From NCBI GenBank assembly GCA_949358305.1, contig OX442314.1:9169060-9233059 (forward strand): a stretch of DNA of 64,000 bases, given 5' to 3'. Within the stretch, counting starts at the first letter, position 1. Each line of letters opens with the position of its first letter. Source of the DNA: Strigamia acuminata. Its lineage: Eukaryota; Arthropoda; Chilopoda; Geophilomorpha; Linotaeniidae. Made by a program: the position numbers and the translations under genes. Below, in pieces: positions 36,401-46,632 of this stretch. A model generated the notes under the pieces. It made no database searches. It had not been told where the DNA came from and worked only from the letters and a program-made list of their open reading frames with translations.

Positions 36401-39400
36401 GTCCCATTGGACTATGTATATTTTTTGCAAATATAGCACACGGGTGCGCAATTAACGGTACAGTTGGCACTTGAATTCTCATGCTGAGGTGGTGCTGAGA
36501 AAGGCCAGACATTTGTATTGGCGGGAAATTCACTTAGGATGATAAAAGGTTGGAGTTAATTGGAAATTGGATCACGTGGATGCGTGCAACTGTGGATGTG
36601 GGTCAGTGACATGAGAAAGTTGTCTTGACTCGTGGCTTGTTGAAGACGTGCTGAGTTCCATTAAATGTTATTGTGCAATAAAGAAAACACTGCAATATTA
36701 AAATGTAACCTGAAACTTTGACCTAGAAGCACTGACTGTGCTGGAGACTGCAGATTTGAATAAAGTGTGTGTGTTTTGCAATTATTTGATTTCTTCAACA
36801 TTGTTTTGCATTGGTGTTTTGGAATTAGGATTCTAAATATAGGCAGTTTGTAAGTGCACAGTTTTAATGGGTGCAAGGGTCTTCTGATACAGGCAGAATT
36901 CCCAGGGAAGTTCCAAAGTTCTTCACCTCGGGTCAACTTTTGTTTACAAGATGAAGTTTCAATTCAAAACTTGTTGCCATACATGGAAAAAGCAACAATT
37001 TGAATCAATTTTTATTATCCCAAGAAACTAAACTATATATCAACTATACCTGGTAAACAGCTGCACGCACACTTTGGAGTATCAACGATGAATCAGCAAC
37101 AATAAATAGAAATTCTCTGGTATAGAAAAAAATTAGTTAAACGCATCACAGAGTCTGTTTACACTGTAGGGCATGTGTGAACAGAGCTGAAACAATTGAT
37201 GTTGCGTCTGGTCAATCAGATGGTTTCAATTAAACCTGGAATTGGATCTAGTTCTAGAAATAGTTCCAGAATCCGTAAATGGCGGCCTGTTTGCATGTGG
37301 CAAAGTCTCGCCAACCAAACGTGAATCGACGAGAGTTGGAGTCGATCTAGATTGAAGGCCGCAAGACCTTGCGTTGCGTCGCGTACCTCAACTTGGAGTC
37401 GAAGCAGGAATTGGCGTCAACGTCAAGAATTTTTGGACGCAAGCAGCTTGCGTTGCGTCAGTTTTCTTGCGTTGCGTCTAGTGTGGGCGCAAGTGTGAAC
37501 CTATAGCTTTAAGACGAGCAAGTGTTCACGCTTGAACGACTTTTCTACAAACCCCACCCACTTTTAGAAAGTCTTGTGTTCACACTTGTTCCAGTTTTCT
37601 ACAACTCAGAACGTTAAGCGAGATCTTGTACAACGAGGGATACATTCTGCAAGGTATAGACGGTGATAAAACGACAAAGTGCAAGATGACCTCTAGTGGA
37701 CTGTAGGTGCTCGTACGTAGACGAGATTGGCGCAAAAGAGCTGTGACGAATTTGGCGCGAGGTCGGGAGAAATCGAAGAGAGTTATCGGTAGTTTTAGCT
37801 GGAACGATTCCCTCATTTACTGTACTTGGTTATAGCGTTGTAGGAGCTGACAGCTGGCGTGGAATCAAAGTGAGCTATAAATGCCAGCGTGCAATGGCTT
37901 TCCGATAATAGTTTGTCGTCTATGTTTGAGCTGGGGGCCGCCATTGCTCCGCCTATTGTCACCGCCGCCGAGTGGTGGTTGGTGGCATTTGCAGTCAGTG
38001 ATCGGAGCGTCTTTTATAGTTCATAAAGCGCAGTGGCCAGTTTCGTTCATGAAATTTGCTCATAAAACATGGCACTAAATTTTCTTTTACGACTCGCTGT
38101 GGCTCCGAACATGTGTAAAAATAATTGTTTATACAAAGTGACCTCTGGAGTCAAAAGACGAAAAACTGAGTATTAAATGATAGCTCACTTCCTATTATTA
38201 GGAGTTTTTCAACAAATTGCAATGTAATAATAAGAATAAACAGAGAAAATTTATTACTTCCAAATATTGCCAAGAGGGGATGTAAATGTTGGAATTTAAT
38301 ACCTGATTTGGCCACTAGGATGAAAATATTGGAATTTAATACCTCTTTTGGCCACTAGGATGTAAATATTGTTATTAAATACTTGATTTGGCAACTAGGG
38401 AATTATCTATTGGTATTTAATACCTGATTTGGCCACTAGGTTGTCAATATTAGTGTTTAATACCTGCTTTAGCCACTAGGTTGAAAATATTGGAATTTAA
38501 TACCTGATTTGGCCACTAGGAATCAACTTTATTGAATTTTTGACATTTTTGGATCCATCTGGTGACAAAATATTCCAAAATTTTATTATTTTGTATAAAA
38601 TGGCTGATTTTGATTTCATTTGGATCCATCTGGTGAGAAAATATCCCAAAATTTTATTATTTTGTATAAAATGGCTGATTTTGATTAAATTGGAGTCGCC
38701 TGGTGGCAATTTTTTTTTTTTTTTTGGAAAGTTTTTTTTTATTTTACTTTGATTTTATTTTGTTGACCGTTAGGTTTTGGGAGAAGCGTGACCAAAGGTC
38801 AACCCATAGGGGGCGGTGGAGGGAGAGGGTGGTCGATGTCGCCATGGCACTTGTAAACACTCGAGCAATTTCCGGTAGGACGTTTTATTAGCTCAACTAA
38901 TAAAACATTTTATTGGAATCTTGATCTAACCCTTTTGATGAATATGCAAATAAGATCGACAAGAACAATTACAAAAGCGAATCGGGGCCTTCGAGGAAAT
39001 TTGACGAGTCGACATACTTGAACCTTAATTTGATGCCCGATTCCTGGAACTCGAGTCACCATAAATCCACCAAATCTCCCCCACCACCCACCCTTCCACC
39101 CCTCGTGACGAAATTCAGTGACCAAACACGATTTGCAAATTTTTTCAAAACAGACGGTAATTGCATTTTTCCAGGCGGAGCACGCTCCACTTGGTGCGGC
39201 ATGCGCGCCGCATTATTCCCGTGAAACGTCGAATTTTTATATTTTCTAAAAACCGACGGTAAATTGAATTTTCCCAGGCGGCGCACGGTCGCTGTGGTGC
39301 GGCATCCGAGCGGACGAATCCCCGTCGACTCGAAATTTATGAAAATAGAATTAAATTAGATTTTTCTTTTTATTTATTTTTTAAACAACACAAACCTCAG

Positions 39401-42400
39401 GCGTCTGTGGGTCCAGTCAGGCTCATTTACTGCACTTAGACCTGTAATTGGTGGTTGGGTCCACGAGTGAGTGGTGGCCTGTGGGGATCTCTCCAATGAC
39501 GTAATTAAAATATTACCAACCCATAGGAAACCACCAGCCGACACACCCCTTAAACTCTTAGTCCAAGGCCAACGACGCTTTTACAAACCACTTTTCCGAG
39601 TTTAGAAAAAAAAATGGCGGATCCGCCATTTTTTTTTTTTTTAATAAAAAATAATTTTTTATCTTTTTTTTTTTTTGGTTAAAGTTTGATGAAATTTGTG
39701 GTTTTTTTTTTAGTGGGTTCGTTATAACGAGGTTTTTGTGATTTTCGTGCAACAAAATGTCGTTTTATTTTTTTTCCGCAGTTGATCCATCATGGAGGTG
39801 AAAGAAGGGTGTTTTGGGGCAAGTTGAGGTGTCTTGCCTGGGGCAGGGGTGGAGCTGAGTGCCCAGATGCCTCGCAGCTGTGGCTGGACCAAAGTTTATT
39901 GCTATGAAAACAAAAGAAATTGATAAATGAAGGTGATGGGGTCAGTGAGTCGTGACGTCATTTGAACTGATATATTTCGTCTTGATTGTGTGGTGGGTAA
40001 AGGTGGTGTGTAAAGAGGTCGACGATTTATGGAAGATATTGTAAATGAATTTAAAACGGAGGTTTTTGGGGTGCGTTTTTTTTTGTGTGGTTTTTTTGTG
40101 GGTTTGCTGTGGTTTGTGGAGAGATAAAAATAGGCTGCAGTCGAAGTAATCGTTTTAATGGTGTTTTGGGTTTTTTAAATTATTATTTTTTGTGTTTTAA
40201 GAGTGTTTTGGGTTGTTTTAAGAGTGTTTTTGGATGTTTAGAGGATTTTTGTGGTTGTTTTAAGAGTTTTGTTAGTTGTTTTAAGAGTTTTGTTGGCTGT
40301 TTTAAGAGTTTTTTGGTTGTTTTAAGTGTTTTAAGAGTGTTTCTGGTTGTTTTAAGGATTTTAAAGGTCATGGGAAGAGAAAAATAAAAATTGAGGAGAA
40401 GATTGTTTGTGTCATTATTAGACCAAATCCATTGTTGAAACGTGTTCAATTGTTTCGAGAGTGTTATATCGTTTGTTTAAACGTTTGAAAATTCTCAAAT
40501 GTCCTCCATTTTTAGTTTTCGAAAGTTTCCAAAAGTTGCCGTTGGTGGCGCTATTTATGACGTCATCGGCGACAAACAAGCAGCTTTTTAGCATGGGCTT
40601 GGCTTCATTTAAGAGCTACGAAATTTTTTTTCTAAATTTGACAACACTGTTAGGTTATTGGGATTTTAATATTCAGTAAATATTCCAATTTGCTATTTGT
40701 TGCAAGTGTATAGGTTCAAAAGAACTAATACTAAATTTTCGTAGCTCTTAAATGAAGCCAAGCCCATGCTAAAAAGCTGCTTGTTTGTCGCCGATGACGT
40801 CATAAATAGCGCCACCAACGGCAACTTTTGGAAACTTTCGAAAACTAAAAATGGAGGACATTTGAGAATTTTCAAACGTTTAAACGAACGATATAACACT
40901 CTCGAAACAATTGAACACGTTTCAACAATGGATTTGGTCTAATAATGACACAAACAATCTTCTCCTCAATTTTTATTTTTCTCTTCCCATGACCTTTAAG
41001 GTTACTTTTTGGTCGTTTTAAGGGTTTTAAGGTTACTTTTTGGTTGTTTTAAGGATTTTAGGATTAGTTTGTGGTTGTTTTAAGAGTGTTGTTGATTGTT
41101 TTAAGAGTGTTTGAAGAGTATTTTTGGTTGTTTTAAGAGTGTTTTTGGTTGTTTTAAGAGTGTTTTTGGTTGTTTTGAGTGTTTTAAGAGTGTTTCTGGT
41201 TGTTTTAAGGGTTTTAGGATTAGTTTGTGGTTGTTTTATGTGTTTTAAGAGTGTTGTTTTAACTGTCATAGTGTTTTTGTTAGTTTTAAAAGACTATCTA
41301 ATACAGTTGTGTTTGTTTTCTTAGGTACTTCATTGTTTGTGTTTTGCTGTGTTTCAAATACAAACACAAGCAGAAATAACAAAAACAAAAAACAATCTTC
41401 AGAAACACTTAAAACACAAGACTTTGTCAATTTATCCCACCTCGTTTTAACCAAAAAAAAACAAAAACACAACAAAAAAAAACAGAAAACATCAATCCAA
41501 ACAACGAAAACATATTTTTTTGGTTTATTTCCGTTTTAACCACAACAGAGACCGCATCCTCCGCCTCCCCATCCCCAAGTGTGCAATTAAAACGGGTTTC
41601 CTTGAAAATAAGCCTAAATGTGCCAGTTGGGCTCAATTGGTGCATTACACGAGCAGAAGCTGAGTTTGGACATGCCCACACTTGGCTCGCCTCCCTCAAA
41701 TCTTCCACCTGCATCCCACTGGTCCCTCCCCACCCCCAAACTCGTGAGTCACCCACACACAACAATGAGGGGGGGTTCATGGGAAATTGGGAACAGCCTA
41801 ACTGGTCTATTATGAAGAGACTAAGAAAGAGGGTGGGGTGGCGAGTCGTGGGGGTTGACACTCGAAATGTAGTGCTACCCCCACCTTTTTGGTTTTTACC
41901 CCCTACTCACTTTTCCCAGGCTCCTTCAGTTTGCAGGTGCCATCTGTTTGGTTTATCAGTTGTTTGACGTGTTTATGAGGGTATAAACAGGGGAGGGTTG
42001 TGACGTCATATATTGTCGTCATTTTGTGGGGGTTTAGGTTGTTTGGGTTTGGGATTTTGGGTTGACGTGTGATTGCCGGTTTAATACCCGGAGATTTAAT
42101 TAAAACGGAACGGAAAGTTAAAACGAAACGGAAAAATGATTAAAATGGAACGGAAAAATAATTAAAATGGAACAGAAAATTGATTAAAACGGAACGGAAA
42201 ATTAATTAAAATGGAACGGAAAAATAATTAAAGTGGAACAGAAAATTGATTAAAACGGAACGGAAAATTAATTAAAACGGACGGAACATTAAAACGAAAC
42301 GGAAAATTAATTAAATTGGAGAAGCAAATTAATTAAAACTGAACGGAAAATTAAAAAAAACGGAAATTTAATTTCAACGGAACGGAAAATTAAAACGAAA

Positions 42401-44907
42401 CGGAAAAATAATTAAAATGGAACGGAAAATAAATTAAAATGGAACAGAAAATTGATTAAAACGAAACGGAAAATTAATTAAATTGGAGAGGAAAATTAAT
42501 TAAAACGGAACGGAAAATTAAAAAAACGGAAAATTAATTTAAACGCAACGGAAAGTAAAACAAAACGGAAAATTAAAAAAAAAAACGGAAAATTAATTTA
42601 AACGGAACGGAAAAATAAAACGAAACGGAAAGTAAAACAAAACGGAAAATTAAAATAAAACGGAAAATTAAAATTAGACGGAAAATTAAAATTTAACGGA
42701 AAATTAAAATAAAACGGAAAATTAAAATAAAACGGAAAATTAAAACGAACGGAAAATTAAAACGAACGGAACAGAAAGATTAAAACGAAACGGAAAATTA
42801 AAACGAAATGGAGAATTAAAACGAAATTCAAACGGAATTTAAAACAAAATCAACTTAAAACGAAATCAACTTAAAAACAAATTTAAAACGAAACAAACTC
42901 AAAACGTGTTTCCAAATTTTAATACGGAGTAATTTTTTTAAACAGATTTCAAAAAAAAAAATAAACCAAAGAAAAAATTAAAGATTATTATTTGCTTAAT
43001 AACCGTCATTTAAAACAAAACTGCCATCACTCATTAGCCAAAAACCATTTAATAAACATCAGCGCTGTAAACCGAACCCGTTCACGACGTCACCGGCTCA
43101 CCGCCCGCGTGCAGCGATGCGCGAATTGATAAACCGACGATAAAAATCGCGAGACGAATGACCGCAGGTGAGACGAGCGAGACAACAGGTGCAAGAAGAC
43201 ATTTTTCACAGTAAAACATGTAATTGCTTCACCCCTTTACGGCCATTAGTCTAATTAATAAAATTGCCCGTCAATTCGTTTGCTTTCTTTGCACAACTTT
43301 TGCCACTTTCCGCCGCTTGGAAATTGTTTTGCACACGCGACTGGACTCGACAACTCTAATAAAAGGATTAGCAAGTGGAATATGTACAATTTGAAGGCTG
43401 TCGAGCGGTGATAAATGGCTGCGCGTTGCCATTTCGGGCGTTCCAAATCTCTTTTGTGATTTGGAAGATTTGCCGATTTGGAAAATTTGCAATTAATTTT
43501 TAATTTTTTTTTTGGATTTTGCCACCAGTTGGAGCTGTTTTGAGTGTTTTGAGTGATTGTTGGGGTTTTTGTTTTGGTTTGTTGAGTTTTTTGGAATTTT
43601 TGAGTGATGTTGTTATAGCGAGGGTTTTGTTTGTTTGGGGTTTGCGTGGATGGAGAATGGATTGTTTGAGGGAGGTACGAGTTGAGTGTTGGATGTGCGA
43701 TGACGTAATTTGTTGTGGTGCTTTGAAAGGAGGAAATCCGCAGGGAAACGGAAGCATCGGATGTTGAAAATGAGTTTTGTAGCGTTTTAACACCTGTGGG
43801 TTGGTTGTTTGCATGGATTTGTCATTTTTTTAACTTTTTTTAATTTTTTTTTATTATTTAAATTTTTTTTAAACTTTTTTTTTTTTTTTAAATTTTTTAA
43901 AAATTTTTTTTTTATTTAAATTTTTTTTTTTTTGTTTTGGATTGGTGTTTGTTGGAATAAATTAGTGTCAATCATTGTCATTTTAAAGGAAGAAAAAAGA
44001 AAAAGTTAGATGGTTTAATTGATTAATTGGATGATTTGCAATTAGTAAATCTTGATTTTATAAAAATAGTGCAATTTGATGCAAATGAGATTTTTCTGGA
44101 GGGTAATATATTTTTTATATGTAAAAATTGTACATTTTCATGTAAAAAATGTACATTTTCATGTAAAAAATGTACATTTCCATGCAAAAAATGTATATTT
44201 CCATGCAAAAATAATAAATTTCCATGCAAAAATAATAAATTTCCATGCAAAAATAATAAATTTCCATGCAAAATAATAAATTTTAATGCCAAATGATAAA
44301 TTTCCATGCAAATTAATCAATTTCCATGCAAAAATGATAAATTTATTTGCAAAACTAATACGTTTCAATGTAAAAATATAAATTTCCATGTAAAATGGTC
44401 AATTCCCATGCAAAAATAATGAATCTTCCATGCAAAATAATAAATTTTCTTGCAAAATAATAAATTTTTATGCAAAATAATAAATTTCCATGCAAAAATG
44501 ATAAATTTATTTGCAAAACTAATACGTTTCAATGTAAAAATATAAATTTTCATGCAAAATAATAAATTTCCATGTAAAATGATAAATTCTCATGCACAAA
44601 TGATAAATTCCCATGCAAAAATTAAAATTCCCCATGCAAAATTCATAATTCTCCATGCAAAACTCACAATCTTCCACGCAATGATGATTTGCAATTCCCA
44701 ACCAAAACACTCAACTCCCAACGAATCCACAAACCCGTAAAAACACAACCTCGTTACAACGAACCCCAAAAACAAAAAACTCCCAAACAAACCACCCAAC
44801 AAAAATCCCTAATAAACCCCAAACCCACCCCTCCATCTCCACTTTCCACCCCCTCCCCTCGTCCCCAGGTGACCATCGCCTTCTACCAGAACGGGCAAAC
44901 AGTTTAA
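22097..44907 (+). CDS. BMF: BH3-only apoptosis regulator, Bmf-like (3 coding exons, 219 aa)
   Basis: Exons 22097-22493, 31814-32037 and 44869-44907 (TAA) join in frame to 219 residues. The N-terminus MQEIEDDEVFEAESS resembles the acidic start of vertebrate Bmf (ELEDDVFQPEDGE). SVGTQTSS at 115-122 matches the LC8/dynein-light-chain-binding KxTQT motif present in Bim and Bmf. A BH3-like amphipathic helix, LQNLGRNLRDLADSFRAR (173-190), shows the spaced hydrophobics L176, L180, L183, F187 and the A184-D185 small-acidic pair. The C-terminus after R202 (TWSLQVTIAFYQNGQ) recalls the short hydrophobic tail of Bmf. The expected role is a pro-apoptotic sensor held on the cytoskeleton through LC8 that binds Bcl-2-family grooves. 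Three RRx[ST] sites (T90, S167, T203) could be phosphorylated. The D-tract at the start of exon 2 is low complexity. Order and spacing of four features support the call; no alignment was run, and exon 3 is short. Confidence 0.65.
23650..24135. repeat. Degenerate direct duplication, unit about 270 bp
   Basis: Two diverged copies in tandem. Both run from ATNCTAATTC-AGNGTA, through AACTGAACTGGAA, to GATTTTAACGTAGATCA and GAATATCGTATCGAAATTCG. Copy 1 is about 23650-23880 and copy 2 about 23922-24135. Probably a repeated non-coding segment; no protein recognised. Confidence 0.6.
24845..25450. repeat. Minisatellite of about 30-bp units, open on both strands
   Basis: About 19 copies of GAAAGTTTGGAGGAATTTTA followed by GACATTTTAT, with a higher-order block of roughly 130 bases duplicated. 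Because the unit is a multiple of three, both strands remain open (repeats of VWRNFRHFMK on +, NFHKMSKIPP on -). This is a repeat, not a gene. Confidence 0.9.
25632..25742 (-). CDS. Possible internal exon of a nested antisense gene
   Basis: Thirty-seven open codons between a good acceptor (CGTTTTTAG at the - strand side) and a donor AAG|GTACAA. The peptide (LAPLRCLPRDDSIYVEFRQR in its middle) has protein-like composition and the DNA is GC-rich relative to its flanks. Entry and exit are both phase 0. It could belong to the nested gene beginning at 28786, but that exon ends in phase 1, so another exon would have to intervene. Function unknown. Confidence 0.3.
26205..27200. repeat. Two adjacent AT-rich minisatellites
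   Basis: At 26205-26790 an irregular array of GGAAATTGAAGGAATTTGA passes into a 21-bp array near AAAATTTGAAATTAAAAATT. At 26800-27200 there is a regular 20-bp array near GAAAAATTTGATAAAATCAA with about 20 copies. Confidence 0.9.
27845..28390. repeat. About 31-bp minisatellite
   Basis: About 17 copies of a unit joining CTCAATTTTTACCTTGAAAA and TCTCTAAAAAT, with variant units containing GTGCC and TTTACA. Lies just downstream (in antisense terms) of the nested exon. Confidence 0.9.
28696..28786 (-). CDS. First coding exon of a nested antisense gene (partial)
   Basis: ATG at 28786 (context AATCATGG) opens 30 codons, MAGRVYYAPI followed by TPSFVFICEHEWDIRCTWNG, ending GGG A|GTGAGT, a strong donor in phase 1. 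The composition (aromatics, two tryptophans, two cysteines, no low complexity) is typical of real protein and the segment is GC-rich relative to the intron around it. An overlapping frame (28889-28692) is longer but would ignore this donor. Upstream lie a CRE and a palindromic X-box. I do not recognise the protein. Later exons must lie at lower coordinates within the host intron; the candidate at 25632-25742 does not join directly. Confidence 0.5.
28793..28800. promoter_or_regulatory. Perfect CRE palindrome TGACGTCA
   Basis: The full cAMP-response element (CREB/ATF site) lies seven bases upstream of the ATG of the nested antisense exon, so it would be promoter-proximal or in the 5' UTR. Confidence 0.5.
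28863..28875. promoter_or_regulatory. Palindromic RFX X-box GTTGCCTAGCAAC
   Basis: The sequence matches the RFX consensus (RYYNYY, short spacer, RRNRAC) as a near-perfect inverted repeat. It stands 77 bases upstream of the nested antisense start codon, the usual position of X-boxes in ciliary gene promoters. Confidence 0.55.
29455..30185. repeat. 21-bp minisatellite, about 34 copies
   Basis: Unit near GAGTAAAGCCGAAGGGGTAC plus G. Variants include GAGTT, AAAGGTATATT and GGAGTATG. The 21-bp period keeps frames open on the - strand (TPYPFGF repeated every seven residues). It is followed by AATAAGAGTCGCGGCTCTTA (30241-30265), a transposon-end-like palindrome also seen near 1.5 and 2.45 kb. Confidence 0.9.
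30315..30370 (-). repeat. 5S rRNA-like fragment (SINE or pseudogene)
   Basis: On the - strand it reads AAGCCGATCAGTAGTCGGAA, GGGTGATCTCCTGGGAAACC, resembling the 3' half of 5S rRNA (GTCAGTACTTGGATGGGTGACC..CTGGGAA). A related fragment is at 46137-46180. Confidence 0.45.
31814..32037 (+). CDS. BMF: BH3-like gene, coding exon 2 (BH3 helix)
   Basis: Acceptor TTTCTAG|AC completes a split Asp codon. The exon ends CTA CAG|GTTAGA. An alternative, stronger-looking donor GAC|GTACGT lies 17 bases upstream at about 32020 and would change phase and the C-terminus. It encodes the Asp tract, a Ser/Pro linker, MNERRHSLDG, the BH3-like helix and the basic RRRTWS segment. GC-rich relative to its flanks. Confidence 0.7.
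34251..34478. mobile_element. Probable MITE with CGTATATT ends
   Basis: Left end ACCGTATATTTGTAAATAGC and, reversed, right end near CGATAATATACGATATG share a CGTATATT core, with GCGCGCAATT words inside both halves. Related end fragments occur at about 30266-30285 and 36412-36462. The duplication is not clear. Confidence 0.4.
34514..34742. mobile_element. TA-flanked MITE, ends GGTGYGTTCAATTT
   Basis: Starts GGTGTGTTCAATTTGAAAT after TA (34512-34513) and ends ATTTGAAATTGAACGCACC before TA (34743-34744). A similar end (GAACGCATCTAT) recurs at about 34882-34893. TA duplication suggests the Tc1/mariner group. Confidence 0.55.
38270..38700. repeat. Two medium-length tandem arrays
   Basis: Five to six copies of a unit containing GGAATTTAATACCTGATTTG and GCCACTAGG (38270-38520), then two to three copies of a roughly 80-bp unit containing TTTGGATCCATCTGGTGA (38540-38700). 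Confidence 0.8.
40195..40364. repeat. GTTTTAAGAGTGTTTTTGGTT minisatellite, split by a foldback element
   Basis: Degenerate copies of a roughly 21-30-bp unit. The same repeat resumes at 41000-41265, so the TTAA-flanked element between them inserted into it. Confidence 0.75.
40365..40995. mobile_element. TTAA-flanked foldback element (631 bp, 259-bp inverted arms)
   Basis: Left arm 40365-40623 and right arm 40737-40995 are near-identical inverted repeats (one difference seen: CGTTTG versus CGTTCG), beginning AGGTCATGGGAAGAG, with a spacer of about 113 bp. TTAA stands on both sides (40361-40364 and 40996-40999). Both arms yield the same short open frame, so that frame is not a gene. The arms carry TGACGTCA at 40558 and 40795. 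High arm identity suggests recent insertion or conversion. TTAA flanks suggest a piggyBac-type mobiliser. Confidence 0.8.
42085..42900. repeat. AAAACGGAACGGAAAATTAATT array
   Basis: An irregular array of units of 11-22 bp based on AAAACGGAACGGAAAATTA, long enough to dominate 800 bp of the host intron. Unit length varies more than in the other minisatellites. Confidence 0.85.
44105..44670. repeat. AAAATAATAAATTTCCATGC minisatellite
   Basis: About 27 copies of a unit of 18-22 bp with internal duplication of a larger block (the words ATTTGCAAAACTAATACGTT occur twice). It ends about 200 bases before coding exon 3 of the BH3-like gene. Confidence 0.9.
44869..44907 (+). CDS. BMF: BH3-like gene, coding exon 3 (C-terminus)
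   Basis: A long pyrimidine tract ends CCCCAG|GTG, followed by 12 codons, VTIAFYQNGQTV, and TAA at 44905-44907. Phase 0 matches exon 2. The excellent acceptor and the sense of the peptide beside TWSLQ support it, but an exon this short 12.8 kb away is not certain. Confidence 0.5.
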   Translation: MTIAFYQNGQTV

Positions 44908-45580
44908 ACCACCAGGGGGCGTTCCACCACCCAAAACCCCTCACCCCCAAACCCCCTCCAACTCTCACCACCTGCAAACCAGACAAACCAGACCCAAGGT
45001 TAAAACAACACCGAATTTTAATTTCCCCCTCCTCCTTGCCCCCCTTGCCCCCCCCCCCCCCCACTCCGTCCCTCGAAAAAAAAATTCATTTGTTTTGATT
45101 CAATTTCGTGGCAACGACCTTATTATTATTAACAACCTTCTCCTTCCCCTTTTGCCGTCTCGTGGACCCAGGTGGCGCTTGCCCAGGGGCCTCGAGCTGA
45201 CCCCTTCCATCTCTCGGACAATCGCTGCATTGTTTTTGCAGGTGGATCACGTGCTGTGACGTCAGCAACGTGCAAGAGGGGAGTAAGTGAACTTGTATTT
45301 CTTATTTTTATTTATTTTGTTTATTTTGTTTTTTTTTCTTCTACTGGAACGCTTGCAACGCTTGCAACGCTCCACTACTACTCGTAAACAGCTGACTGCG
45401 TTCAAGGTCGTGACAAGTATAAATCAGGGGCGTCTGGGTCGGCGAGGTGCGCGCGCGCGCCACCGGGGCCACGAGTTTGTTGGCAGAGTGCCAGTTTTGA
45501 GGAGGATCCCGTTGGTTGGAGAAGTTTTGCAACTTGTAATTGGGTGGTGGTTGGTGTTGCCATGGCGACGGAGTGGCGAA

Positions 45581-45624
<44 letters not shown>

Positions 45625-46136
45625 TTTTGTTGTTTTGGTTCCATGACAACTTATTGGTTTGATGGGTTTTTGGAAGGTGAAAATGAGTTTGGTTGCTTGG
45701 GTTGTTGTTGTTGTTGTTGTTGCTATGGTTTTTTGGGGGTTTTTGGGAATAAAAGTTTGGGTTTGGTTTGGTTTGTTTGGGTTTTGGATTTATGGGGAAT
45801 TAATCAGGTGTTGTGAGATTAGGATTTGTTTGTGTTTGTGCTTGGTCATGTTGTAGTTGTGTTTCCCACAACTTTGAACCTAAAACTCTTAAACTGATCG
45901 ATTTAACTGTGAAATTTGTTTTTTTTTTGTGTGAAAGTGGAGCATGACTTGTGGGTTTTGGTCGGACCTCGTTATAACGAATTGGTGAAAGTCTAGAAAA
46001 AGTTATTTTGTTGTAATGAGGTTTTGGTGCAAGTTTGAAATTTAGCATCTGGGACCAAGAGATTGGGAAGGATTTTGGACTAAAAAGGGTGTTTGTTATA
46101 ACGAGGTTTTGTGCTGATGAAGGAGCATTTGGGGTC

Positions 46137-46180
46137 TGGTCAGTATACTTGGATGGACGACCTGCTGGGAATCTCAGCTG
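46137..46180 (+). repeat. 5S rRNA-like fragment (SINE head?)
   Basis: GGTCAGTATACTTGGATGGA followed by CGACCTGCTGGGAATCTC aligns by eye with the 3' half of 5S rRNA, including the internal control region near GGATGG. The 5' half is not recognisable. Confidence 0.5.
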
Positions 46181-46451
46181 TTATTCATCCTTGTCTGGTT
46201 AAGGTACTGTGTCTAGGGCAAGAAAAGAACATCTGCCACTCCCGTCTCCAACTTGGTTTTTGATGGTTTTCGGTGCAAATGCAAGATTGAGTCTTTAAGA
46301 AAGTGAAGATATTCAAGAAGTTGATCCAGAACCAGAAACAGTTTGACATAGAAATGGGTCAAGCTTTGATTGATGAAGTCTGTGCCACCCTTTAGGTGGA
46401 CCCAGACACAATCACTACTGCTGATGTTTTGCATGAAGCAGTCATGATTAA

Positions 46452-46580
46452 GACCCCGGATTTTTATGCAAAATAAAATTCGTTTTATGCGCATAAAATA
46501 TGCACCAAAAATTCCATTTTATGCAAAATAAAAATAAAAATATGCAAAACAAAAAATTTATTCGAGCGAAATCAGGTGTT
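46452..46580 (-). mobile_element. Partial second copy of the 11.6-kb hAT-like MITE
   Basis: Reads in reverse the right half of the 11600-11831 element: CCGGAT, ATGCAAAATAAAAT, ATATGCACCAAAAATTCC and ATTTTATGCAAAATAAAAAT occur in the same order. Confidence 0.6.
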
Positions 46581-46632
46581 AAATAACAACTTGATGCCAT
46601 TTCAAAGTGTTCTTGATGTAAATGAATACAAT

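Larger units (their letters stand above)
32038..44868. other. Intron 2 of the BH3-like gene (12.8 kb)
   Basis: Holds two TIR elements (34514-34742; 40365-40995), a probable MITE at about 34251-34478, minisatellites at 38270-38700, 40195-40364, 41000-41265, 42085-42900 and 44105-44670, a pyrimidine tract (33400-33452) and pogo/Tigger-like half-ends at 32882 and 39718. G-rich runs (32521-32549) occur. No convincing exon was seen; open frames at 33886-34275 and 41427-41967 overlap on both strands without splice context. Confidence 0.55.

Noticed and set aside
40461-40899. Identical open frames of about 70 codons facing each other
   Set aside because: They are the two arms of an inverted repeat; the frame is short, unspliced and explained by the foldback element.
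45172-45387. Possible extra exon after a good acceptor (CCCAG|GTGGCGCTTG)
   Set aside because: Follows the TAA of the preferred model and has no supporting phase or motif; may be 3' UTR or an alternative exon.
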